NCBI GenBank assembly: GCA_029204225.1
Contig: CM055093.1
Location: 17,199,041-17,263,040 of the forward strand
Direction: 5' to 3'
Source: Diphasiastrum complanatum
Lineage: Eukaryota > Streptophyta > Lycopodiopsida > Lycopodiales > Lycopodiaceae
DNA: 64,000 nucleotides
Shown here in pieces: positions 22,866 to 33,204 of the stretch. Below the pieces are notes generated by a model. The model had not been told where the DNA came from, searched no databases, and saw only the letters and a program-made list of their open reading frames with translations. The position numbers were made by a program, and so were the translations under genes. Numbering within the stretch: position 1 is the stretch's first letter; the number at the start of each line of letters is the position of its first letter.

Positions 22866-24962
22866 GTATGGGATGGATGATGTTGGTGCACCAAGAAGAA
22901 GGAAAACCATAGGCAACGGCTTGATTGAGTAGCGTGGCTAGGAGAGGTGATAGTAAATCCGCAGCATGGATTGAAATCTCGGAATCAAGGTCATCAATAT
23001 CCTTGGCTTTATTGGTGTTCATTTTCTTGATGGCATTGTGGACCATATCAGAAGTGAAGAAGGTAAACTCGGGAGGTCTAGGGGAAATGGAAATAGGTGT
23101 ATCGGTATCGATGATATATAAAGTAGTGGCATACTCAGTCCAAATGCGCAAGTCATCAAGGAGCGGAGGTGGAGCACGGGGAATGAACTCACGCCAGAAT
23201 GTCCCTATGGAAGAACTATAGAGAAGACCAATAAGTCGTCACTCTTCCAGACTATCTTAAGCCTGTTTCTTACGACGAACTAAGCGTTAAAGAAACGACG
23301 AGTGGGTTGCAAGAGATGAGGGTTGTGTATGCGAGCATGTGTGACAAGGTGATGTTGGGAACGACACTCATCGTCATACCAAGGTGGGCGCACTGGTCTA
23401 GGATTGTTGTTCTTTTTGTTATGATGGGGTCTAGAAGGAAAGGAAGCAGCGGCAGCCGTATGGAGTGTTGTGGTAAGGAAGGAAGCTTGCTCTTCAAGCG
23501 GGCTATGATGTGGGAAAATGTGGAGCAGAGGGGAGAGCGAGTGCTGATAGGTAGGTGCAAGTGAATGGTCAAAGATGTACGAAATAAAGGTGGAGATGAG
23601 AACTGTCGAGGCAAAGAAATAGTACCAAACTAAAGGGAAGGAAGGAATGATCAGAAAGATTGGTAGGAGAGATACAAAAATCATTGATGAGTGAGATGGT
23701 CGATGGTGATCCCATAAGGTAATCAACAACACTATGGCCGCCACTGTGGGGATGGCAGGTATATTTGCCCGAATCGGGCCAACAAGTTAAACCATTAAGA
23801 ATGGCCAACTCATGAGCTTCACCTAATTGCAGCAAGTATTCTCCATAAGTGGTAATGGGGCCCAAAATGTCCTCAGAAATCCTAGTAACACACAGGTCAT
23901 CTCCATCATGGGCACGTATACGAAGCTGGTCCATAGAATCATAAAAATCATTCTTTTGTGAAGCTGTCGTGGCATTAATGTAACCTCGCTGCATATTTGA
24001 TAATAAAGGAAAAGGATCAATGTAGGGTGAACCAATACCCTCTACAAAGGAAGAAGATACTGGAGGGAAATAACAAGCTGCAACAAAGATGTCTCTGTCA
24101 AAACCAACGGTATACCCGTCAATGCGGAACCAAATGTACCGTGAGTGTTCATCATGGCTGATGAACTCAAAAATAGGATGCAGTGACTCTCTATATAGGC
24201 AAGTGACCCCACCAGAAGCTCTCCTCCCAGTAGATCTCATCTCCTGTCGATAGACCGAGTCCCATCTGTACCCTGGAAAAGTCGGTAAACCTCTCTCCTG
24301 ACTCTCATGAGTCTCCATGAAAAGTAATAAATCTCTCTCACCAATGAAGTCAAGCAGATCACCAGCAATGGACGATGAGAGTATGTCGTTACAATTCCAA
24401 ACTCCAATCTGCAAGCGGCGTAGATGGCCCCAGTATGCTCCCAATACCAGGCGCCCCAATTCCTTCTTTCTCAGCATCCTTGGACACATTGTCAATGTAT
24501 CGGATTCGACCATCCCTGTAGATAACACATCTGCCAGTCGCTCTAGCTTCTTGGAAGGCCTTATGCCTTTCCTCAACCTGTATGTACGTAAGATCACCAT
24601 CCATATATATTTGAGAACCACGTGGCTTGGCTCTACATCGCAAAGCATCGCGACGGCTCTCCAAGGATGTAAAACGGATGATGAGGGCAGCATTATCTCG
24701 GGTTGTTCTCCATGTTGAATCTAAATCTCTATTGTGATCCCAAGTGTACTTTCAAGGAAACCTTTTGTTTCTTCAAGAGCATTTTGAGTGTTTGTGAAGC
24801 CCCTTACTTGAATATTGTATGCTTTTTGCTGCCTAGATCTCTCTTCTAGAAGAGTAGTTAAAATAACCGAGGAAATAGGGGCACTTGGTGTGTTACCTTT
24901 TTTAATAATGGCTGCCCACGAAAGAGTTTCCTCTTTCTGCTTCTCAATTTTGTCGGTCGCTG
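22866..24962 (-). mobile_element. LINE M1: ORF1 end, endonuclease and start of RT
   Basis: The minus-strand copy begins KIEKQKEETLSWAAIIKKGN (ORF1 coiled coil) and ends abruptly at SSWCTNIIHPIH near 22866, so the catalytic RT and 3' end are gone. ORF1 block: GSQIYMDGDLTYIQVEERHK. The endonuclease is largely open in 24390-23600: LQIGVWNCNDILSSS, METHESQERGLP, CLYRESLH, IFVAACYFPP, GGHSVVDYLMGSP, LSDHSFLP. An in-frame deletion leaves RGYINATTAS where other copies have the catalytic GDFNA motif, so the nuclease is dead. It is nearly identical to the plus-strand copy at 28932-31042, forming a large inverted pair. Confidence 0.9.
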
Positions 24963-25090
24963 ACTTTTTCAAAAACTGTCACGCAGAGTTGCTGGTAGAC
25001 AAACTAAGTTACTGGCCCAAGAGAAAGGGAAGCCTCTAATCTGAGGTTTGTTGTCCTCCGGCAAATGGGTTGAAGAACGATCAGCTAGTA

Positions 25091-25092
<2 letters not shown>

Positions 25093-25151
<59 letters not shown>
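25093..25151. repeat. (CT)n microsatellite at LINE M2 3' end
   Basis: About 29 CT units. On the minus strand it is (GA)n directly after AGAAGACAAAA, the end of LINE M2; the polarity is opposite to the other tails. Confidence 0.97.
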
Positions 25152-25153
<2 letters not shown>

Positions 25154-26207
25154 GTCTTCTGATGCCAACAAGCATATAAGACAAAGTAATACAACTCGAG
25201 TGTGTAGTAAAACCAGGGAGCATAGTAACTCCACAAAACAGCTAAAGAAATACAATCTGAAATACATAATGACTATCACTAAAGAAACTACAACAAAACG
25301 AAAAATGTGTCCAAGAGATAAAGCTGCATGTGATATCAGCTGAGACTCCTGAAAAAGTCTGTGATACAAGGTCCAGAAGCTGATGCTGTAGTAGAAGGTG
25401 GATGCTGGTGTCGTCTGTGTCGTCTTTGTGGACGTTGACTCTGACTAGTATGAGACCTCATAAGGTAAAGTCTCTTGGTAACTGTAGGCGCCCGGGCTTT
25501 GGTAATAATTGACGTCAAGCACTGTCTCTGATCACGATATGCTAGGTCAATATCAATGTCATCATCTGAATCCGAATCTACTCGGGGACGACAACTAGTG
25601 AAAAAGTCTGTAATCTGAGACTGTGTATCACTATCCACTGAAGCCTGTGCTCTCCGCAACAAAGACATCTCATATATCATAAGAGCAACACACCTAGGAT
25701 CCGCATAAGTGATGAGAGAACATACAGTGGGTACATCAAGAGGCAATGATAATGCCCTCGAATCTCGTAATAGGTCGAACATCGGAAAAGGAAATGCTCC
25801 TCCGACTCAACCTCTCCCAAGGAACACATCTAACATAGTCTATCCTCACGTGGGGTCCTCTGATAACGACCAGTCTCAATAGCAAGCTAGTGAGAAGAAA
25901 CCAGAACTGTCCAAGAGTAAACTGGAGACAGTGGGAGAGTCCATAGTCAAGGTAGTGTGCACGTATAGGAAAATCTGCTCCATCAAACTCCAGAAAATGT
26001 GTCTGATAAAAGCTTGGCTTAACCCTCAACTGTGCCTGCCAAGTATGCTGGATATAGGCCCGATAAATAAATCGTCTAATGTAATCATGAGTGCCTACTG
26101 GGAGATCAGAAACTGAAATACCAGATGTGCTCAAGACGCGTGCAGCCTGAGAATACCATGAAAAATGAACTCCACGATCATATAGTAAACTCGAGGATGT
26201 GACTGCA

Positions 26208-26210
<3 letters not shown>
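25152..26210 (-). mobile_element. LINE M2: C-terminal part and 3' UTR
   Basis: 5'-truncated at about 26210. Readable: FSWYSQAARVLSTSGISVSD, LPVGTHDYIRRFIYRAY, LGQFWFLLTS, acidic DSDDDIDIDL near 25560, and the end GPCITDFFRSLS at 25336. The 3' UTR has a hairpin at 25162-25175 (on the minus strand ATGCT-TGTT-GGCAT, closing pair U-G). It then meets a CT/GA tract. Confidence 0.85.

Positions 26211-26264
<54 letters not shown>
26211..26264. repeat. (GA)n tract, the (CT)n tail of LINE M3
   Basis: About 27 GA units on the plus strand. On the minus strand it follows GACATTAATAAT of LINE M3 and is itself followed directly by the truncated 5' end of LINE M2. Confidence 0.97.
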
Positions 26265-26268
<4 letters not shown>

Positions 26269-28213
26269 TAATGTCTTTTGATGCCGAAAAGCATACAAGA
26301 CAGAGTAGTACATTTCAGGTGTGTAGTAACCAGGGAGCATAGTAACTCTGCAAAAATAGCTAAAGAAATATAATCTGAAATACATAATGTCTATCACTAA
26401 AAAATAACTACAACAAACGAAAGTATATCCAAGAGATAGCACTGTATGTGATATCAGCTGAGAATACTGAAGAAGTTTGTGATACGAGGTCTCGAAGATG
26501 ATACTACAGTAGAGGATGGACGTTGATGTCGTCTGTGTCGTCTCCATGGGCGTTAACTCTGACTAGTGTGGGACTTCAGAACGCAAACTCTCCTAGTAAC
26601 CGTAGGTGCTCAAGCTATGGTAACACCCGAGGTCAAGCACTGTCTCTGATCTCGATGAGCTAGGTCAATATCTTTGTCATCATTTGAATCTGAATCTGGT
26701 TAGGGACGGCGACTAGTGAAAAAGTCCGTAATCTGAGGCTGTGTATCACTATCCACTGGAGCCTGGGCTCTCCGCAGCAAGGACATCTCATATATCATAA
26801 GGGTGACACACCTAGGATCTACATAAGTGATAAGAGAGCGTAAAGTGGGTGCATCTTTGAGAAGGCAATGATAACGCCCCCAGATCTCATAATAGGCCGA
26901 ACATTTGAAAAGGAAATGCTCCTCCGACTCAATCTCTCCCAAGGAACACATCTGACACAATCTGTGCTCACGTGGAGTACCGAGATAACGACCAGTCTCA
27001 ATAGCAAGCTGGGGGGAAGAAACCCAAAATTGTCCTAGGGTAAACCGTAAATAGTCCATAGTCAAGCTAGTCTGCACGTATAGGAAACTTTCCAAGGGTA
27101 AACCGTAAACAGTCCATAGTCAAGCTAGTGTGCACATATAGGAAAACTTGCTCCATCAAACTCCAGAAAATATGTCCGATAGAAATCTGGCTTGACGATC
27201 AACTGTCCTTGCCAAGTATGCTAGATATAGGCCCGATAAATGAACCATCTAATGTACTCATAAGTGCTTGTTGGGAGATCAGAGACTGAAATACCAAATG
27301 TGCTCAAGAGGCGTGCAGCCTGAGAGTACCATGAGAAATGAACTCCACTATCATATAGTAATCTCGAGGATGGTAGGAAAATCTGTCAGAAGGGAGATTC
27401 AATACTCTCTGATAATATATAATGAGCCTAAAAAGGGCATCTACTAAAATAGGAGGAACAACAAACTCAGCAGCGATATCTAGTCTGTGATTGAGGGCTT
27501 AGCCCCAATCATCCGAGATAGCATGGTGGTCTGGAGCCGAGATATACGAGACCAATCTAAGAAGGTTACACCTGTACACCAAGCCTCTGCCGCATATAAT
27601 GTTGTAGGAGTGACCATATATGTAAGCTGTCCAAATATCGCTAGAGTCCCTCTCTAGTCGGTGAGACTAAATCCACATTATCAGCTTATAACAGTATAGC
27701 AATAAGTATGTCACCTAGACTACAGCCGATCCCACCATCCTGTCTGATAATTGTCTCAGGCACATCAATATATAAGCCAAAAAGCGTAGGTGAAAGGGAA
27801 CACCCCTGTTTCACCCCAATGGTGCTCATACTTGGTCAGAAATGCCTGCAACCCAAAACTCTCTCATATAATGCCATCACTGCCAAAATGGTATCCGTAC
27901 AAAAGCCCAAGTCCCTGAGCCTCTGGATGAAAAAATGGCATGGAACTGAGTCAAAAGCTTTCCTGAAGTCCACAAAGCAGCAATAAACTCGCTCTCGTCT
28001 ATGTCTGGCCTGCTCAATGATAGATCGGAGTGTAAGGATGTGGTCTGTAGTAGAGTAGTGTGTCCGGTAACCAACTTGTCCCAAAGCATGAAGTCTCCGA
28101 GTCTTTGCCTCTGTACTCATTGCTGACTGTAGAATGGTGCCATAGAGGTTAGCAATGATATGTCCGATCATGATAGTACAGTAGTTATCAGGTTTCATGG
28201 GATCCCCACTCTT
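26265..28213 (-). mobile_element. LINE M3: RT to 3' end
   Basis: 5'-truncated within the RT at IKSGDPMKPDNYCTIMIGHI (28213). Then HALGQVGYRTHYSTTDHILT, CCFVDFRKAFDSVPCHFFIQ, GVKQGCSLSP, and at about 27690 a catalytic region reading *ADN instead of YADD. After a deletion come FSWYSQAARLLSTFGISVSD, the finger MCSLGEIESEEHFLFKCSAY and the 3' UTR with hairpin 26281-26294. A 58-bp tandem duplication lies at about 27048-27163. Many stops. Confidence 0.85.
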
Positions 28214-28217
28214 AATA

Positions 28218-28220
<3 letters not shown>

Positions 28221-28276
<56 letters not shown>
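28221..28276. repeat. (CT)n tract before LINE L4
   Basis: 28 CT units preceded by TTAATAAAG, the last nine bases of the LINE 3' end, and followed two bases later by the ATG of LINE L4 ORF1. Confidence 0.97.
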
Positions 28277-28277
<1 letters not shown>

Positions 28278-29455
28278 ATGGCGCCCTCAAGGAAGAAGGC
28301 CAGCCCTCGCTCCATCTCTCCACGGGCCAGCCCTCCACAGCCTAATGGGCCTCCTGCTGTCTCTGTTGTTGACCTATCTCCTGCCCCCCTCGTTGTCCCC
28401 CCTGCTGACTCCGCTCCTGATCTGCCTGTCCCCCTCGCTGACCCTCATGCTGGCTCATTTCCAAATACTCCCCTCCTCGCTGATTCTGCCCCCTCGCTGA
28501 TGCATCCCCCTCTGTCCCTGCCCCCTTCGCTGTCCCTCCTGCTGAGCAGCCCTCCTCCTCTTCTTCTTACTCGTGCCCTTCTTCTTCCCCATCTGATTTA
28601 TCTTCCTCAGTTCCTATCTCCCCATCCTCTTCTTCATTTGTTGTCTCCTCTTCTTCATTGCATGTCAATCCAACTCCTCTTATCTCCAACTCTCAAGAAA
28701 CATACACTCCCGCAAAGGCAGTGGAGTCCTATCTTGCCTCTACCCTGAGCGTGCTATTACAGGACTTTCAGGGCTTGAAGACAGAATTACACATGGTTAA
28801 AATGGAGATGTCTGCTCTCAAAGAAGCCAACGCCAAGCTGCATCAAGAAATGGATCTTCTGAGAAAAGAACTCAAATCTCAGCCTCTTCTTGCTACACCT
28901 GAACCATCGCACAAACTTAAAGAATTGGAAGACAAAATTGAGAAGCAGAAAGAGGAAACTCTTTCGTGGGCAGCCATTATTAAAAAAGGTAACACACCAA
29001 GTGCCCCTATTTCCTCAGTTATTTCAGCTACTCTTTCGGAAGAGAGATCTAGGGAGCAAAAAGCATACAATATTCGAGTAAGGGGCATCGCAAACACTCA
29101 AAATGCTCTTGAAGAAGCAAAAGGTTTCCTTGAAAGTACACTTGGGCATCACAATAGAGCTTTAGATTCAGCATGGAGAACAACCCGAGATAATGCTACC
29201 CTCATCATCCGTTTTACATCCTTGGAGAGCCGTAGCGATGCTTTGCGCTGTAGAGCCAAGCTACGTGGTTCTCAAATATATATGGATGATGATCTTATGT
29301 ACATACAAGTTGAGGAAAGGCGTAAGGCCTTCCAAGAAGCTAGAGCGACTGGCAGACGTGTTATCTACAGGATGGTCGAATCCGATACATTGATAATGTG
29401 TCCAAGGATGCTTAGAAATAAGGAATTGGGGCGCCCGGTATTGGGAGCATACTAA
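28278..29455 (+). pseudogene. LINE L4 ORF1
   Basis: ATG at 28278 (MAPSRKKASPRS). A Pro/Ser/Ala-rich N-terminal third is frameshifted near 28650. A coiled coil follows (LKTELHMVKMEMSALKEANA, LHQEMDLLRKELKS), then KIEKQKEETLSWAAIIKKGN, REQKAYNIRVRGIANTQNAL and an RNA-binding C-terminal region (LIIRFTSLESRSDALRCRAK, GSQIYMDDDLMYIQVEERRK, RATGRRVIYR). A one-base loss near 29370 spoils the end. ORF1 proteins of this type bind element RNA. No zinc knuckle is seen. Confidence 0.88.
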
Positions 29456-32400
29456 GGCCCCATCTACGCCGCTTGCAGATTGGAGTTTGGAATTGTAACG
29501 GCATACACTCATCGTCCATTGCTAGTGATCTGCTTGACTTCATTGGTGAGAGAGATTTATTACTTTTCATGGAGACTCATGAGAGTCAGGAGAGAGGTTT
29601 ACCGACTTTTCCAGGATACAGATGGGACTCGGTCTATCGTCAGGAGATGAGATCTGCTAGTGCGAGAGATTCTGGTGGGGTCGCTTGCCTATATAGAGAG
29701 TCACTGCATCCTATTTTTGAGTTCCTCAGCCATGATGAACACTCACGGTACATTCCGCATTGACGAGTATAGCGTTGGTTCTGACAAAGACATCTTTGTT
29801 GCAGCTTGTTATTTCCCTCCAGTATCTTCTTCCTTTGTAGAGGGTATTGGTTCACCCTACATTGATCTTTCTACAAATATTATCAGATATGCAGAGTGAG
29901 GTTACATTGTTCTAACTGGTGACTTTAATGCCAAGACAACTTCACGGCAGACTAATTTTTATGATTCTACGGACCAGCTTCATATACGTGCCCTTGATGG
30001 AGATGACTTGTGTGTTACTAGGAGAGGACATTTTGGGCCCCATTACCACTTATGGAGAATACTTGCTGCAATTAGGTGAAGCTCATGAGTTGGCCATTCT
30101 TAATGGATTAAATTGTTGGCCCGACTCGGGCAAATATACCTGCCATCCCCACAATGGCGGTCATAGTGTTGTTGATTACCTTATGGGATCACCATCAACC
30201 ATCTCACTCATCCATGATTTTTGTATCTCTCCTACCACTCTTTTTGATCATTCCTTTCTTTCCTTTAGTCTTGGTACTATTTCTTTGCCTTGACAGTTCT
30301 CACCTCCACCTTTATCTCGTGCACCCAAATACATCTTTGACCATTCACTTGCACCTACCTATCAGCACTCGCTCTCCCCTCTGCTCCACATTTTCCCACA
30401 TCATAGCCCGCTTGAAGAGCAAGCTTCCTTCCTTACCACAGCACTCCATACGGCTGCCGCTGCCTCCTTCCCTTCTAGACCCCATCATAACAAAAAGAAC
30501 AACAATCCTAGACCAGTGCGCCCACCTTGGTATGACGATGAGTGTCGTTCCCAGCATCACCTTGTCATACATGCTCGCATACACACCCCTCATCTCTTGC
30601 AACCCACTCGTCATTTCTTTACCCGCTTACTTCGTCGTAAGAAATGGGCTTATGATAGTCAGGAGCGACGACTTATTGGTCTTCTCTATAGTTCTTCCAC
30701 AGGGGCATTCTGGCGTGAGTTCATTCCCCGTGCTCCACCTCCGCTCCTTGATGACTTGCGCATTTGGACTAAGTATGCCACTGCTTTATATACCATCGAT
30801 ACCAAATCACCTATTTCCATTTCCCCTAGACCTCCTGAGTTTACCTTCTTCACCTCTGATATGGTCCACAATGCCACCAAGAAAATGAACACCAATAAAG
30901 CCAGGGATATTGATGAGCTTGATTCCGAGTTTTTAACCCATGCTGCGGATTTACTATCACCTCTCCTAGCCACTCTACTCAATCAAGCCGTTGTCTCCGG
31001 TTTTCCTTCTTTTTGGTGCACCAACATCATCCATCCCACACACATACATGGTGATCCCAAGAATCCTAGTAACTATCGGACTCTTATGATTGGGCACGTT
31101 ATCACGAAGCTGTATGGCATTAGTCTTTAGTCAGCTGTCAGTACTAAGTCAGAGACCAGGAGATTGCATGCTATAGGCCAGGCTAGATTTAGAGCTCACT
31201 ATTCTACCACAGATCATATCTTTACTCTCAAAGCCATTATCGAGGAAGCTCGGCACCGGTGAGAGTGAGTCTATTGCTGCTTCGTTGACTTCTGGAAAGC
31301 CTTTGACTCTGTCCCACGCTCCTTACTCATCCAGTGGATACGAGACCTTGGTTTTTCTGATGACACAGTCCTAGCAGTGATGGCACTTTAGAGAGAGTAT
31401 TGGGATGTTTCCGGAGTGACAGAGGTATCTCAAAGCAGATCATGAGCACTATTGGGGTGAAGCAGGGATGTTCCCTCTCCCCTACACTTTTGGATTATAT
31501 ATTGATGAGTTGGAGAGAGTTATTGAGCAGTGCGGTGGTTCTGGTTGCAGACTTGGTGACATCTTGATCGTTATTCTTCTATATGCAAATGATGTGGTTC
31601 TACTTTCACCTACTCGAGAGGGGTTACAGAGACAGATTGATTGTCTTCATGATTTTTGTTCCAGATGGGGCCTAGGGGTGAACATTGTGAAGAGCAAAGT
31701 GATGGTCTTCAACACTTCCAAGAGCTTTATGTTGAGACAAGAGTTCCTTTTTGACAGTCGGCCGTTAGAGATTGTCCCATCCTACACTTACCTGGGCACA
31801 CTTTTTATTGGTCCTATATTTAGTATGAGACAAGCAGCTTCTAGTAGACTTGGGAAAGGCCATGCTTCCCTTGCCCAGATGGAGAGATTTTGCTTCCGTA
31901 AGTCTATTCGATATGCCTCGAGTAAGTGTCGGCTTTTTGACACCATCATATCTCCTACAGGGCTATATGCATCAGCTGCATGGTGTACGGGCCTCACTTC
32001 ATCTGACTAGGCCAGTATCTGGCGACTACAGATCGCTATGCTTTCATGCATGATTCGAGCTAAGCCTTCAGTACCAAACCAGATCATCCTTGCTGAGTTT
32101 GCGGTTCCGCCTATGTACCTTGATGCCTTACTCTAGCTCATCACATATATTCAGCGCGTCAATGCGTTCCAGTCCTCTGAGCAAAGATATACTCAGGCTG
32201 CTCTCATTTCATCTCAGCGTCTTCACAGTCAGGGCTACCATGTGGCTTGGTTCTCTCAGGCCTCCAGACTTCTTAGCACACTCGGTATCTCCATCACCGC
32301 TCTTCCTTCTGGTACCCATGACTACATCAAACGATTCATTTATAGAGCTTACCTTGAGCGAGCCTAGCATGGCCAGTTGGGTGTCCGACTTTTATCGACT

Positions 32401-32914
32401 TCATTTTTTGGAGACAGATGTATCAGGGTCCCCACTTCTACCACTTTACCTACGATGTGGATTATCACACGGTCTCAAATTCATATTGGGTCAGCTCCGT
32501 GTCTCTTCACACCAGCTTGAGATTGAGATTGGTCGGTTTCAGGGTACTCCACGAGAGGACAGGATCTGCCAGCAGTGTTCCCTAGGTGCAGTAGAGACTG
32601 AGGAGCATTTTATTTTTATTTGCCCAGCTTATTATGAGATTCGTGGGAGATACTATTGCTTGTTCAAGGATACACCATTTACACTACGTTCGCTTGTTAC
32701 CTATCAGGATCCATGCTGTGTTGCACTTATGATCCGAGAGATGTTTCTATTACGACAGGATCTACAGCCTCGGCGTCAGATTGCTCCTGACACACAGCTT
32801 CAGATTACCTCCTTTTTCTCCAGACAACGTTCACGACCAGTCCCAGATTCAGATGATGATGATGAGGATGAGGACACGACTTCCCACAGAGATCAGAGAC
32901 AGCGCACTTCCTAG
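29456..32914 (+). pseudogene. LINE L4 ORF2: endonuclease, RT, zinc finger
   Basis: APE endonuclease: LQIGVWNCNGIHSSS, METHESQERGLP, then a shift near 29755, GYIVLTGDFNAKTTSRQ, GGHSVVDYLMGSP. Linker RPPWYDDECRS, GAFWREFIPRAPP. RT blocks: NTNKARDIDELDSEF, CTNIIHPTHIHGDPKNPSNY, CCFVDFWKAFDSVPRSLLIQ, YIDELERVI, catalytic LLYANDVVLLS (YAND, not YADD), GLGVNIVKSKVMVFNTSKSF, YLGTLFIG. C-terminus: AEFAVPPMYLDALL, GTHDYIKRFIYRAY, LGQLRVSSHQLEIEIGRF, finger ICQQCSLGAVETEEHFIFIC, YYEIRGRYYCLF, acidic tail. Stops and shifts are scattered, mostly between 29750 and 30070 and between 31130 and 31470. Confidence 0.9.
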
Positions 32915-33128
32915 CATTATCCAGCAGCTAGACCTCTTCGTCCTACCACGAGGAAACAACCCTCGTACGTTCTTTAGTTAACTTTGGTACTTGTGTTTAG
33001 ATTTACTACATATGCTTTTCTTTCAGTTTTGGAGACGTTTTTCATATGCTCCCAGATGGTCCACATACTTGATATGTACTTAAATATTTGTCTTATATGC
33101 CTTTTGGCATGGAAAAGACATTAATAAA

Positions 33129-33132
<4 letters not shown>

Positions 33133-33201
<69 letters not shown>
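33133..33201. repeat. (CT)n tail of LINE L4 / start of LINE L5
   Basis: About 34 CT units between TTAATAAAGC of L4 and the 5' region of L5. Confidence 0.97.

Positions 33202-33204
<3 letters not shown>

Larger units (their letters stand above)
28278..33132 (+). mobile_element. LINE L4: most complete LINE copy (ORF1 + ORF2 + 3' UTR)
   Basis: 4.9 kb, from the ORF1 ATG right behind a (CT)n tract to the 3' hairpin (33097-33110) and a new (CT)n tail at 33133. Two consecutive frames: ORF1, then ORF2 with endonuclease, RT and C-terminal zinc finger. Single-base indels and stops break both, so it is inactive, but all domains are present. The ORF1 structure and APE-type nuclease place it in the L1/Tx1 group of non-LTR elements by family knowledge. 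Confidence 0.93.

Noticed and set aside
30345-30982. Antisense frames of 89-98 codons in LINE L4 and M1
   Set aside because: They mirror the conserved sense ORF2 in the same place in each copy and have no independent support.
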